From Lachnospiraceae bacterium (GTDB lineage: Bacteria > Bacillota > Clostridia > Lachnospirales > Lachnospiraceae): DNA of 13,156 nucleotides. The notes beneath the pieces were generated by a model that ran no database searches, had not been told where the DNA came from, and worked only from the letters and a program-made list of their open reading frames with translations. The stretch is taken from assembly GCA_009774215.1 (NCBI GenBank), contig VSNH01000101.1, positions 1-13,156 on the forward strand, written 5' to 3'. Within the stretch, counting starts at the first letter, position 1; the number at the start of each line of letters is the position of its first letter. Position numbers and translations under genes: made by a program. Below are positions 6,472 to 13,156 of the stretch, in pieces.

Positions 6472-7374
6472 TCACGTTTTGACCCCGATATACGCAATCC
6501 CCTCCTCCAGCGCGTCCTGCCCCAGCGCAAAGACAAACAGCGCAGGAATCAGCACCACCACCGCTAACGCAAAGGCAAATCCCGCCTGCCCGATGCCGAT
6601 CTGCGGCAGATAGAGAGAGAGGGGCCACGCCGCCTGTTCCTCCAAAAACGCCATCGGCTGCTCCACCAGATTCCAGTATTCCAGAAAGCTCAAAACCATA
6701 GCCGCCTGTATTCCCATCTTTCCAAGCGGCAGCCCGATACGGATAAAAATCTGCAATTCCCCCGCGCCATCCAGTCTCGCCGCCTCCAGAATCTCCGCGT
6801 CTATCTGGGTAAAGCCCCTATACATGATAAACACCGGGAAGGTGGAAAAGATCGCCGGAAGGATCACCGCCGCGGGGTGATTATACAAGTGCAGTTTCTG
6901 TAAGACAATGTACTGCGGCAGCAGCATCACCTGAAAGGGCAGAAGCATCAGCACCACATAAAGCCCGAACAAAAAATCCCTGCCCCGAAAACGAAAAGCC
7001 GCAAAAGCCCATGCCGAGGGCAGTCCCACAACGAGCTGTCCGGCTAGAATCGCCGCCGTCATCCCCACCGTATTCCAGAAAAGCTGATAAAACGCGGGCG
7101 ACTCAATCAACAGCCCGTAGAAATGAGCCATCGTCGGATAAACGGGAATCAGATGCCATACCGCAAAACCCTTCCCCTCTCCGAGAATCGGTGACAAAAT
7201 GTGATTCATCTCCGCGCCGTCCATTAGGGAGCCGCCGGGAATCATCAGAAGGGGCATGCAAATCAGAACCGCCGCTGCCGCACAGATTCCCGCAGCAAGC
7301 CATGCCATTTTCTGTTTCCGCCATCTGCTGCGCATCCGCGCCGCCCATGCCGGGGCTTTCCGCCTATTCCCCAT
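6472..7374 (-). CDS. ABC transporter permease, MalG-type (CUT1 sugar family)
   Basis: The 300-residue inner-membrane permease has about six TM helices, the first at about residues 22-42. The cytoplasmic EAA loop that docks the ATPase reads EILEAARLDGAGELQIFIRIGLPL over about residues 195-218, with the conserved Glu-Ala-Ala, the Gly and the distal Pro. The large outside loop after TM1 (about residues 50-85) is typical of this permease type. Start chosen at ATG 7374-7372 (MGNRRKAPAW), with GAGAGG 7 bases upstream. The frame stays open to 7491 only because it reads through the palindrome at 7439-7466, giving a spurious leader containing MPKIRHSPHF. The gene is second permease in the unit lipoprotein, MalF-type, MalG-type, adaptor. 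No ATPase gene is present, so it probably uses a shared MsmX-type ATPase. The substrate is unknown; a sugar or glycan oligomer is the family expectation. Confidence 0.92.
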   Translation of the reverse strand: MGNRRKAPAWAARMRSRWRKQKMAWLAAGICAAAAVLICMPLLMIPGGSLMDGAEMNHILSPILGEGKGFAVWHLIPVYPTMAHFYGLLIESPAFYQLFWNTVGMTAAILAGQLVVGLPSAWAFAAFRFRGRDFLFGLYVVLMLLPFQVMLLPQYIVLQKLHLYNHPAAVILPAIFSTFPVFIMYRGFTQIDAEILEAARLDGAGELQIFIRIGLPLGKMGIQAAMVLSFLEYWNLVEQPMAFLEEQAAWPLSLYLPQIGIGQAGFAFALAVVVLIPALFVFALGQDALEEGIAYIGVKT

Positions 7375-7438
7375 CTCGTTTCCTCTCTCCTTCCCATACT
7401 TCTCACACCACCCCCTATGACTGCGTTCTGTGAAATGC

Positions 7439-7493
7439 GGAGAATGCCGTATTTTAGGCATTCTCCTGCATGAAAGTGATTTGCGAAGCAAAT
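7439..7493. repeat. Intergenic double-hairpin palindrome, copy 2
   Basis: GGAGAATGCC (7439-7448) and GGCATTCTCC (7457-7466) form a perfect 10-bp stem with an 8-base loop. A second small hairpin follows, ATTTGC-GAA-GCAAAT (7479-7493). The same two-hairpin order, with similar linker TGC(A/G)TGA, occurs at 13062-13117. It sits in the 178-bp gap between the two permease genes. Confidence 0.85.
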
Positions 7494-7552
7494 ATGGAGT
7501 TTCTTAGCGAAGCATCCTCTGCTGCTGAGCTTTAGAAGTTCTTTTCACTCTG

Positions 7553-8410
7553 CTACCGTTCCGGTTCCATTCTCTTTTGTAATAACAAACACACCACAAG
7601 CAGCACAAGCGACAAAATCACCGTCAGCGCCGCCATCCTGTCAAACTCCAGTTTTAAATACCAGTTCTGCAAAAGATGCTGTAAAAAATAAATGTGTTCC
7701 TGCGGGTAGCTGCCCGCCACCATCCAGACCTCCCTGTAGCTTTTAAAAATCTGCAGCACGGAAAGCATTCCGATCGTAAAAAAGCTGCCGGAAAGCCCCG
7801 GTCTGATGATATAGTGCCAGCTCTGCCACCTGTTCGCGCCGTCCACCTGCGCCGCCTCCTCCACTTCCTTCGGCAAGGCGGCAAGTCCCGCCAGCCAGAG
7901 AATGACCATATACCCTGTGTTTTTCCACAGAAAGCTGCACACCACCACCACTAACGCCCATTCGGTGTTGAGATAGTCGATCGCGGCAAAGGCAGGGAAC
8001 GCCGCTATTTTTTCCGACACATGTGTCAACACTCCATTGATGACTCCCTGCCTGTCTATCAAAATCTGTAACGTCAGCACCATGACCGCCGCCGGCACCG
8101 CCATCGGCAAAAGCATGGCCGACACCAGCCTGCGGCGCAGCAGGAGATTTCTCAAAAGCAGCGACAGAAGCAGACTGATTCCCATGAGAAGCGGCACGCC
8201 CACCGCCATATACAGAAACGTATTGCGCACCGCCAGCGAGAAGGCGCCGTTTTCAAACACCGTGCGGTAATTGTCCATCCCAACGAAAGCGCTGTTGCCG
8301 GACTTTAAGAACGAACGCCGCACCACCTCAAAAAAGGGAAGCAGATAAAACAGCAGCACGCCCGCAAATCCAGGCAGCAGAAACAAAAGCCGCCTACTCC
8401 TCCATCGCAA
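7553..8410 (-). CDS. ABC transporter permease, MalF-type (CUT1 sugar family)
   Basis: About 285 residues with six TM helices, starting with RRLLFLLPGFAGVLLFYLLPF. The EAA loop reads EVEEAAQVDGANRWQSWHYIIRPGL over about residues 180-205, and the C-terminal TM is followed by QKRMEPER. It pairs with the MalG-type protein to make the membrane channel. No ATG starts the frame. I chose TTG 8410-8408 because AGGAAG lies 7-8 bases upstream; TTG 8428-8426 would add six residues (LRGRWR) but has only a poorly spaced AAGGGG. Either start lies inside the end of the lipoprotein gene (17 or 35 bases of overlap), so translation is probably coupled and tied to the binding protein. The 143 bases between its stop and the next palindrome hold no further gene. 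Confidence 0.9.
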   Translation of the reverse strand: MRWRSRRLLFLLPGFAGVLLFYLLPFFEVVRRSFLKSGNSAFVGMDNYRTVFENGAFSLAVRNTFLYMAVGVPLLMGISLLLSLLLRNLLLRRRLVSAMLLPMAVPAAVMVLTLQILIDRQGVINGVLTHVSEKIAAFPAFAAIDYLNTEWALVVVVCSFLWKNTGYMVILWLAGLAALPKEVEEAAQVDGANRWQSWHYIIRPGLSGSFFTIGMLSVLQIFKSYREVWMVAGSYPQEHIYFLQHLLQNWYLKLEFDRMAALTVILSLVLLVVCLLLQKRMEPER

Positions 8411-10814
8411 TCGCCATCTTCCTCTCAACCTCTCTCGCCCCTTCCTCCGGCGTCAGCTCGCCCGCAAGCACCCGGGCGCCGACCTCCATCGCGCATTCCT
8501 CCAGCATCGTTCCCGGGCGGTAACAGCAGGACGCGTCCTCCATCATCTGATAGAGCCACTGTTTCTCTTCCTCCGTTGGCCAGAAATTCGGACGATTGAT
8601 CCCGGTGGGATCCTTAAATCCCATGGTCTGGCTGAACTCTATGTTGTTGATATCCAGAATGTCATTCAGGGAATCTTTCCGTATCGTGAGTCCGCTATGA
8701 TTCCTCGGTTTATCCAGCCACCACTTTCTCATCATCGGATCGGAGAACAAAAGATTCATGTATGCTTCCGCAAGCTCCGGCTCTTTTCCCTGCTCGCACA
8801 GCCCTACGATGGTCCTCGCCCAGTAGACGTTGTCCGCCTGTCCCGTATACGCGCCATACGTCACCACATCCTCCAGTTCCTTCTCCTGCCAATCTGCCGC
8901 CATATTCGCTTTGTTCACATGAATGCCCGTCATGCCGACCTGCGGGGTCATCAGAAAGCCGAGCTGCAGCCACGTCTCGCCAAAGTTTTGCTGGGCGGCG
9001 TACTGAAAATTAAATCCGATATCCGCCATGTCCATATCCTCGGGTTCATACCATTCCATATTGTTTTTCTGCCACGCTTCCCGCCCTGCATCATCAAATC
9101 CGGCGCTGTCTGTCTCCCACATCTTACGTACAGCCTGATAGTACGCCGTCAGCTTCTCCACATCCAGACTGCCGTCCTCCTTTGTCCATGCGGGCAGACA
9201 GACCGGCATGGTCTGCAGCAGAACGTCCTTGGGATAGAGGGTGTAGAGAATCGGTCCTTCGGGATGCTTCTGCCTTGCCAGCTCCACGCCCGCCACAATG
9301 TCGTCAAGGCTGTCCTCTCCTTCCAGATACATCTCCTCGCCAAGCCAGAGTGGAAGGTAAACCATCATCGGTACGGCGTATATTTTTTCCTTTTCCGTCA
9401 TCCGCATTCCCTCAACGATATTCCGGTACAAAATGCCGTCATCCAGATAGGGCTGCAGGATGCCGTCAAGCTCTTTGAGCACACCCTTGTCGGCATACTG
9501 TTCGATATCCATCTGATCCATGACGATCACATCCGGCACATCCCCCGCAAGCAGACGCGTGTTGAGGTTTTTCAGCGCATCATCTTTGCCGACCGCATTG
9601 TCACCGTCCATTCCGGTCTCATACCGCACAAGGACATCCGGGTGCTCCTTCTGGAAAAGCTGTCCCGCATAGCGGATCCAGCCGTTTTCCTCCAGACTGT
9701 ACACCGTCAGCTCCTTAGCCGGTCTGGCGGGAATCGTCTCGTCATAATACATCTCCACCATATAGTTGCCGCTGAACATCACGCGGAACTCCCCGTTGTC
9801 AAGCACCTGCAGGGAGCGGGGGCTTCGCTGGGTATCCCCGAGCGCGGTCATCTGTCCGTCCGCAATCTGCTCGATCACCGAACCGCCCCATATGTAGCGA
9901 TACAGCCCCGTGCGACATGCCATGTACAGAATATGCGCGTCTCCGCCGCCTCCCGCCGTGTTTGCATCGGCAGCTTCCTGGCTGGCTTCTCTATCCGATG
10001 CTCCTTCTGCCTCTCCGGCATCGTCATTCGCTGCACCTGCGAAATCATCCATAATATTTACATGGATATCCTTGTCGGACACCGCCATCACAAGACCGCC
10101 GACGCTGTGACTCGACAAAAACGCATCCAGCGCGTCGTTTCCGTCGAGCAGTTTTCCTTCCGCCCTGTCATAAAAATAAGCTTTCCCATCATCCGCCGCC
10201 AGCATCACGTCGCCCGCGAAGACAATGGACTTTACCTGTTTTTCCGTGGCAAACAGGCTCTCCGCCTCTCCGTTCTCCACATTGACCCGGTACACCGCGT
10301 TATTGGATGCCGCATACAATTCACCCTCCGGCGAAAAGGCAAACGTATTCAGGTTTGTCCCCTTCTCATATCCCTCGCCGTGCGGTTCCAGCGCCTGTAT
10401 CTGCCCCTTTTCATCCACATAATAATACAGATAACTGATGTCCCCCGCAATCCACAGCGCCTCCAGTTCCTCATCATTCCAGAATTTTGGCGTATAAGCA
10501 AAGACAGACGCGCCGTCATCCGACACCCCCACTTCATACTTGGCGTGGATATTGGCATTATTCTCCCAGCTCCGGTCTTTACTCCTGTTCCCGCCCTGCG
10601 CATCCACATAGGTCAGCTCCGTATCCAGACCGTACAGGTAATAGCCACCGTCCGGGCACGGATGCATATACTCAAAAGTCCCCGGCGGCAGCTTCACCTC
10701 CCTGTCCGCATACCGCCCCATGGGAATCTCTTCCGCCTGACCGCCGCAGGCCCAAAACGCCGCGCACATGGCGCATATCATGATATACAAAAGCACCCGT
10801 TCTTTTTTCTTCAT
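8394..10814 (-). CDS. Large lipoprotein: N-terminal beta-rich (propeller-like) domain fused to ABC solute-binding domain
   Basis: Start chosen at ATG 10814-10812 (MKKKERVLLY), with AGGGGG 6 bases upstream, giving 806 residues. The signal peptide ends at a plausible lipoprotein Cys23 (AAFWAC-GG). Residues about 30-355 are beta-rich with recurring short blade-like units (EGELYAASNNAVYRVN, GKAYFYDRAEGKLL, TGLYRYIWGGSVIEQI), interrupted by an acidic/Ala/Gly linker at about 255-292, and look like a beta-propeller. From about 366 (KELTVYSLEENGWIRYAGQ) a family-1 extracellular solute-binding protein begins, with FQKEHPDVLVRYE, LLAGDVPDVIVMD and later AEAYMNLLFSD. Ordinary solute-binding proteins have about 400-550 residues, so this is roughly twice the usual length. 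It is the first gene of the importer operon, divergent from the two-component genes, and overlaps the first permease. The substrate cannot be read from the sequence. The propeller assignment is inference; the binding-domain call is firm. Confidence 0.88.
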   Translation of the reverse strand: MKKKERVLLYIMICAMCAAFWACGGQAEEIPMGRYADREVKLPPGTFEYMHPCPDGGYYLYGLDTELTYVDAQGGNRSKDRSWENNANIHAKYEVGVSDDGASVFAYTPKFWNDEELEALWIAGDISYLYYYVDEKGQIQALEPHGEGYEKGTNLNTFAFSPEGELYAASNNAVYRVNVENGEAESLFATEKQVKSIVFAGDVMLAADDGKAYFYDRAEGKLLDGNDALDAFLSSHSVGGLVMAVSDKDIHVNIMDDFAGAANDDAGEAEGASDREASQEAADANTAGGGGDAHILYMACRTGLYRYIWGGSVIEQIADGQMTALGDTQRSPRSLQVLDNGEFRVMFSGNYMVEMYYDETIPARPAKELTVYSLEENGWIRYAGQLFQKEHPDVLVRYETGMDGDNAVGKDDALKNLNTRLLAGDVPDVIVMDQMDIEQYADKGVLKELDGILQPYLDDGILYRNIVEGMRMTEKEKIYAVPMMVYLPLWLGEEMYLEGEDSLDDIVAGVELARQKHPEGPILYTLYPKDVLLQTMPVCLPAWTKEDGSLDVEKLTAYYQAVRKMWETDSAGFDDAGREAWQKNNMEWYEPEDMDMADIGFNFQYAAQQNFGETWLQLGFLMTPQVGMTGIHVNKANMAADWQEKELEDVVTYGAYTGQADNVYWARTIVGLCEQGKEPELAEAYMNLLFSDPMMRKWWLDKPRNHSGLTIRKDSLNDILDINNIEFSQTMGFKDPTGINRPNFWPTEEEKQWLYQMMEDASCCYRPGTMLEECAMEVGARVLAGELTPEEGAREVERKMAIAMEE

Positions 10815-10844
10815 ATGTCGCCCCCTGTACATAAGTTTAACTAT

Positions 10845-10873
10845 ATTATAATAAAAACTCCTTCTAAATATCT
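10845..10873 (-). promoter_or_regulatory. Promoter of the lipoprotein/importer operon
   Basis: Minus strand: -10 is a perfect TATAAT (10850-10845). The hexamer at the correct 17-base distance is AGATAT (10873-10868), a very poor -35, and it lies within the TTCTAA repeat array. This is the signature of an activator-dependent promoter. The leader to the ATG at 10814 is about 25 bases. Confidence 0.65.
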
Positions 10874-10900
10874 TCTAAGAAGTTTCTAAGAAATCTCTAA
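10862..10900. promoter_or_regulatory. Tandem 11-bp direct repeats, likely response-regulator operator
   Basis: TTCTAA at 10862, 10873 and 10884 and CTCTAA at 10895 are spaced exactly 11 bases apart, one DNA turn, on one face of the helix. OmpR-family regulators bind such tandem direct repeats as head-to-tail dimers. The array covers about -29 to -67 of the importer promoter and lies between it and the regulator gene. Confidence 0.7.
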
Positions 10901-10934
10901 ATCAAAATAATTTAAAAATACTAAAATATTTAGG

Positions 10935-10963
10935 ATTTATTTAAAGAATAAATGTGATAGAAT
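10935..10963 (+). promoter_or_regulatory. Possible extended -10 promoter of the two-component genes
   Basis: TAGAAT (10958-10963) is preceded by TG at 10955-10956, making an extended -10 (TGATAGAAT). The hexamer 17 bases upstream (ATTTAT) is weak. The predicted leader to the ATG at 11028 is about 58 bases. The repeat array ends 35 bases upstream of the -35, so autoregulation is possible. Confidence 0.5.
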
Positions 10964-10992
10964 GTTTACAAAAGCTATGCATCGTTTTGCAA

Positions 10993-11007
10993 ATCCGCAC
11001 GGCGGAT
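10993..11007 (+). other. Small hairpin in the regulator mRNA leader
   Basis: ATCCGC-ACG-GCGGAT is a perfect 6-bp stem with a 3-base loop. It ends 7-8 bases before the AGAGGA ribosome site of the response regulator. It could influence translation; nothing marks it as a known RNA element. Confidence 0.35.
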
Positions 11008-11027
11008 ATAGAACAGAGGAACATACC

Positions 11028-11708
11028 ATGAATATTCTGATCATCGAAGACGATAAAGATTTATGTCACGCCGTCTCCTGGCAGTTACAGCAGGAAGGAC
11101 ATCTCGTGGATTGCTGCCACGACGGCGGGGAGGCCATGCTGTATATCCGTCAGGCCATCTACGACCTGATCCTGCTAGACTGTATGCTGCCCGGCGAGGA
11201 CGGCCTGCACATTCTGCGCAGCATACGCGCCGAGGGAAATCTGACTCCCGTTATCATTCTCTCCGCTCTCGGTGAGGTGGACGACAGGGTGACGGGGCTC
11301 AACGCGGGCGCGGACGACTATCTGGTAAAGCCCTTCGCCTACCCGGAGCTCGCCGCCAGAATCGCATCTCTGTTCCGCCGTCAAAATGCTTTCGAAGACA
11401 CCTCCCTCTCCTACGGCGACCTGTCTCTGGACAGCGCGGAAAACAGCCTGATATGCGGAGATAAAAAGTGCGCCCTCTCCCGGACGGAGGGCGATTTGAT
11501 GCGCCTGCTTCTGCAGGCCGGTGACAAAACCACCGAGCGCACCGTGCTGCTGCACAAGGTATGGGGGCTGGACACCTCCGTGGAGAGCAGCAACCTGGAC
11601 AACTATATTTATTTCCTGCGCAAGCGCCTGAAAACATTGGACAGCCGCGTCGCCATCGTCAACCGGCGCGGTCACGGCTACCGTCTGGAATACAACAACG
11701 AAGAATAG
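11028..11708 (+). CDS. OmpR-family response regulator
   Basis: The 226-residue protein has a receiver domain (1-115) with the acidic pair E7-D8-D9, phospho-acceptor D51 (LILLDCMLPGEDG), switch residue S79, and K101 in YLVKPF. A winged-helix DNA-binding domain spans about 130-222, including RTEGDLMRLLLQ, VWG, SSNLDNYIYFLRKRL and the wing motif RRGHGYRLE. Start chosen at ATG 11028 (MNILIIEDD) with AGAGGA 7 bases upstream; the frame upstream to 10962 has no ribosome site and extends into the promoter. The kinase gene follows after 10 bases, so the two are co-transcribed. Context and the 11-bp repeats beside it suggest that it activates the divergent importer operon. Confidence 0.96.
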   Translation: MNILIIEDDKDLCHAVSWQLQQEGHLVDCCHDGGEAMLYIRQAIYDLILLDCMLPGEDGLHILRSIRAEGNLTPVIILSALGEVDDRVTGLNAGADDYLVKPFAYPELAARIASLFRRQNAFEDTSLSYGDLSLDSAENSLICGDKKCALSRTEGDLMRLLLQAGDKTTERTVLLHKVWGLDTSVESSNLDNYIYFLRKRLKTLDSRVAIVNRRGHGYRLEYNNEE

Positions 11709-11718
11709 GGGAACTTTT

Positions 11719-12990
11719 ATGTATCGGAATGTACGGCTTCGGCTGACCAAACTTTTTACCACTGTCCTTTCTATTCTGCTGGCTGCACTGCTCGGCGTCT
11801 GCTTTTATTTTTCCTTCAGGCAGCAGTTTTCCATGCAGCTGTCCTCCTTCGCAAGCCAGTCGTACACTGTGTTTGAATCCATCAGCGAACAGACTGTCCT
11901 CACTTCCCGCTGGCTGGCTGCCCGTGAAGAAAGCGCGGGACTGCGCATTTTTCTGTGGGACAACGGCGTGGAGCTTTTTCACAATCAGGATCACGCCAAT
12001 CGGCTTCTTCCCGAATACGCTCACTATCTCTCAGAGCCAAGCGGCGGCCGCACTCTGCAGCCACAGGAAAAAACCGCTGACATCTCGGTCGGCAGACGCG
12101 GTCCGCTGCCCGAGGTTCTTTGCTACCAAAGACAATTTGTTAAAAACGGCAGCATTCTGCAGGTCTGCTTTATGCAGTCGCTGCAGCCTCTCTACGCACG
12201 CATCGGAAGCAGTCTGCTTCTCTATCTCATCCTGTTTCTCTCTTCCCTCTGCCTCCTTGCGCTCTTTTGCTGGTATTTTACGGGAAGACTTTTACAGCCG
12301 TTGCTGGCCTCTCAGGAAAGCCAGAACCGCTTTATCGCAAGCGTCTCCCACGAGCTGCGCACGCCGCTTGCCGTCATCCTCTCCAACGCCTCCGCCTGTG
12401 AGAAAGCGTCTCCGGAAGAGCAGAAGTCCTTCTTTCAGGTGATTGCAAGGGAAGGGGCGCAGATGGCCGACATGCTGGAACAGCTTCTCACACTCTCCCG
12501 CGCGGACAGCCACGGACTGACTCTACGAATCGAGGAGACGGATTTACAGACACTGCTCCTCGAGACTTACGAAAATTTTTTGCCGTTGGCCGCCGACAGC
12601 GGACACCTTCTCTCCATCCGCCTTCCCGAGTCGGCGCTTCCGCTCTGCGCCTGCGACCCCGGAAGGATACGACAGGTATGTCATATTTTCCTTCACAACG
12701 CCCTTGCCTACACGCCTGCCGGAAGCGCCATACTCCTCTTCATTCCCGACGGGGCCTACGGCAAGGAAATCTCCATCGGTGTACAGGATAATGGCCCCGG
12801 TATTCCCGACAAGGAGAAAGAGAAAGTCTTCGACCGTTTCTACCGGGCCTCGCCAAAGAACGAAAAAGGTCATCACGGGCTGGGGCTCGCTGTCGCCCGG
12901 GAAATTGCTTCAGCCCACAAGGGAACGCTGACCGTCACCGACGCAGCGGGCGGCGGCGCGCTGTTTCTGCTGACCCTGCCCGTGAAATAG
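11719..12990 (+). CDS. Sensor histidine kinase, HAMP-less
   Basis: The 423-residue membrane kinase has TM1 at about 10-32, an outside sensor region of about 130 residues with no recognised domain, and TM2 at about 163-188. Only about 20 residues separate TM2 from the phospho-acceptor H211 in SVSHELRTPL, too few for a full HAMP linker. The catalytic domain shows the N box FLHNALAYTP (N327), G1 DNGPGIP (from D357), F box FDRFYRA and G2 GHHGLGLAVA (about 384-392). The ATG is preceded by AGGGGA, 6 bases away, immediately after the regulator stop. The partner is the regulator upstream. The stimulus is not readable, but the outside domain and the adjacent surface lipoprotein/importer suggest an extracellular ligand or envelope state. 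Confidence 0.96.
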   Translation: MYRNVRLRLTKLFTTVLSILLAALLGVCFYFSFRQQFSMQLSSFASQSYTVFESISEQTVLTSRWLAAREESAGLRIFLWDNGVELFHNQDHANRLLPEYAHYLSEPSGGRTLQPQEKTADISVGRRGPLPEVLCYQRQFVKNGSILQVCFMQSLQPLYARIGSSLLLYLILFLSSLCLLALFCWYFTGRLLQPLLASQESQNRFIASVSHELRTPLAVILSNASACEKASPEEQKSFFQVIAREGAQMADMLEQLLTLSRADSHGLTLRIEETDLQTLLLETYENFLPLAADSGHLLSIRLPESALPLCACDPGRIRQVCHIFLHNALAYTPAGSAILLFIPDGAYGKEISIGVQDNGPGIPDKEKEKVFDRFYRASPKNEKGHHGLGLAVAREIASAHKGTLTVTDAAGGGALFLLTLPVK

Positions 12991-13034
12991 AAAGGGAGAG
13001 CGACATGCCAAAGCGCACCGCTCTCCCTTTTTCT
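12991..13034 (+). terminator. Rho-independent terminator of the two-component operon
   Basis: AAAGGGAGAGCG (12991-13002) and CGCTCTCCCTTT (13019-13030) form a perfect 12-bp stem with a 16-base loop, running into a T-rich tail (CCCTTTTTCTCT). It begins at the base after the kinase stop codon. Confidence 0.9.
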
Positions 13035-13061
13035 CTGCAAAATTCTAACTCAAACCCGTAC

Positions 13062-13117
13062 GGAGGATACCGCATTTTGGGCATTCTCCTGCGTGAGACG
13101 GAGTTGCAAGGCAACTC
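13062..13117. repeat. Intergenic double-hairpin palindrome, copy 3
   Basis: GGAGGATACC (13062-13071) and GGCATTCTCC (13080-13089) form an imperfect stem (one G-U and one A-C) with the same 8-base loop size as copies 1 and 2. The second hairpin, GAGTTGC-AAG-GCAACTC (13101-13117), is perfect and corresponds to 7479-7493 in copy 2. The MITE-like element begins at the very next base. Confidence 0.8.
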
Positions 13118-13156
13118 CTAGGGAAACGCTGATTAAAGCGTTTCCCGCACCGGATT
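13118..13156. repeat. MITE-like element, second copy, cut by window end, inverted
   Basis: These 39 bases are the perfect reverse complement of 485-523, the right end of the complete element near the window start. They begin CTAGGGAAACGCTGATTA and run into ACCGGATT, where the window stops. The rest, about 90 bases, should lie just outside. Confidence 0.85.

Noticed and set aside
7375..7491. N-terminal extension of the MalG-type permease containing MPKIRHSPHF.
   Set aside because: It is the translation of the palindrome copy 2 and lacks a ribosome site; the ATG at 7374 has a good one.
8697..10889. A 730-codon open frame on the plus strand opposite the lipoprotein gene.
   Set aside because: It is antisense to a gene with clear domains; long open antisense frames are expected from GC-rich codon use. 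Its product is Arg/His/Leu-rich with no recognisable domain.
10988..10999. TTTGCAAATCCG in the regulator leader resembles part of the MITE-like element.
   Set aside because: Only 12 bases match and the neighbouring sequence differs; probably chance.
13005..13121. 38-codon ORF beginning MPKRTALPF with GGGAG 5 bases upstream, just after the kinase gene.
   Set aside because: Its ribosome site and first codons lie within the terminator stem and loop, and the rest reads through the repeated double hairpin; the frame is best explained by these structures.
1..13156. CRISPR arrays, tRNA or rRNA genes.
   Set aside because: No spaced identical repeats, cloverleaf or rRNA-like sequence was seen on either strand.

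Overview
The window looks like chromosomal DNA of a gut-type clostridial Firmicute, most likely a Lachnospiraceae member. The basis is a GC-rich core with low-GC insertions, strong AGGAGG-like ribosome binding sites, an ABC sugar-type importer without its own ATPase, HAMP-less sensor kinase architecture, and a pair of uncharacterised proteins of a type I associate with Lachnospiraceae. This is inference from style; no marker gene is present.

Layout. (1) Positions 1 to about 985 are AT-rich, unlike the rest, and hold debris on the minus strand. In transcription order these are an intact 36-residue Cys/Trp-rich peptide ORF (982-872), a radical SAM enzyme with an internal deletion and frameshift (832-541), a 128-bp palindromic MITE-like element (396-523), and a truncated MFS transporter (348-31). 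Together they read as a decayed RiPP-type cassette of precursor, radical SAM maturase and exporter. (2) 972-3303, minus: two translationally coupled proteins of unknown function. (3) 3531-4841, minus: a membrane-anchored CapA/PGA_cap-type protein whose promoter places the transcript start on the start codon (leaderless). (4) 5034-10814, minus: a four-gene operon encoding a large lipoprotein (beta-rich sensor-like half plus extracellular solute-binding half), two MalF/MalG-type permeases, and a HlyD/RND-type adaptor. (5) 11028-12990, plus: a divergent OmpR-type response regulator and sensor kinase, closed by a strong terminator.

How it fits together. The divergent intergenic region (10815-11027) holds four TTCTAA-type direct repeats at exact 11-bp spacing. 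They overlap the weak -35 of a perfect TATAAT promoter firing into the lipoprotein operon. This is the arrangement expected if the adjacent OmpR-type regulator activates the importer operon. The kinase would sense a surface signal and the regulator would turn on the transporter; the ATPase must come from elsewhere in the genome.

Two repeat families run through the window. A palindrome with arms GGAGAATGCC/GGCATTCTCC sits between the two permease genes, between permease and adaptor, and after the kinase, with a fourth degenerate copy possible near 5000. The MITE-like element near the left end recurs in inverted orientation at the right edge (13118-13156, cut by the window), so the whole 12.6-kb interior is bracketed by inverted copies.
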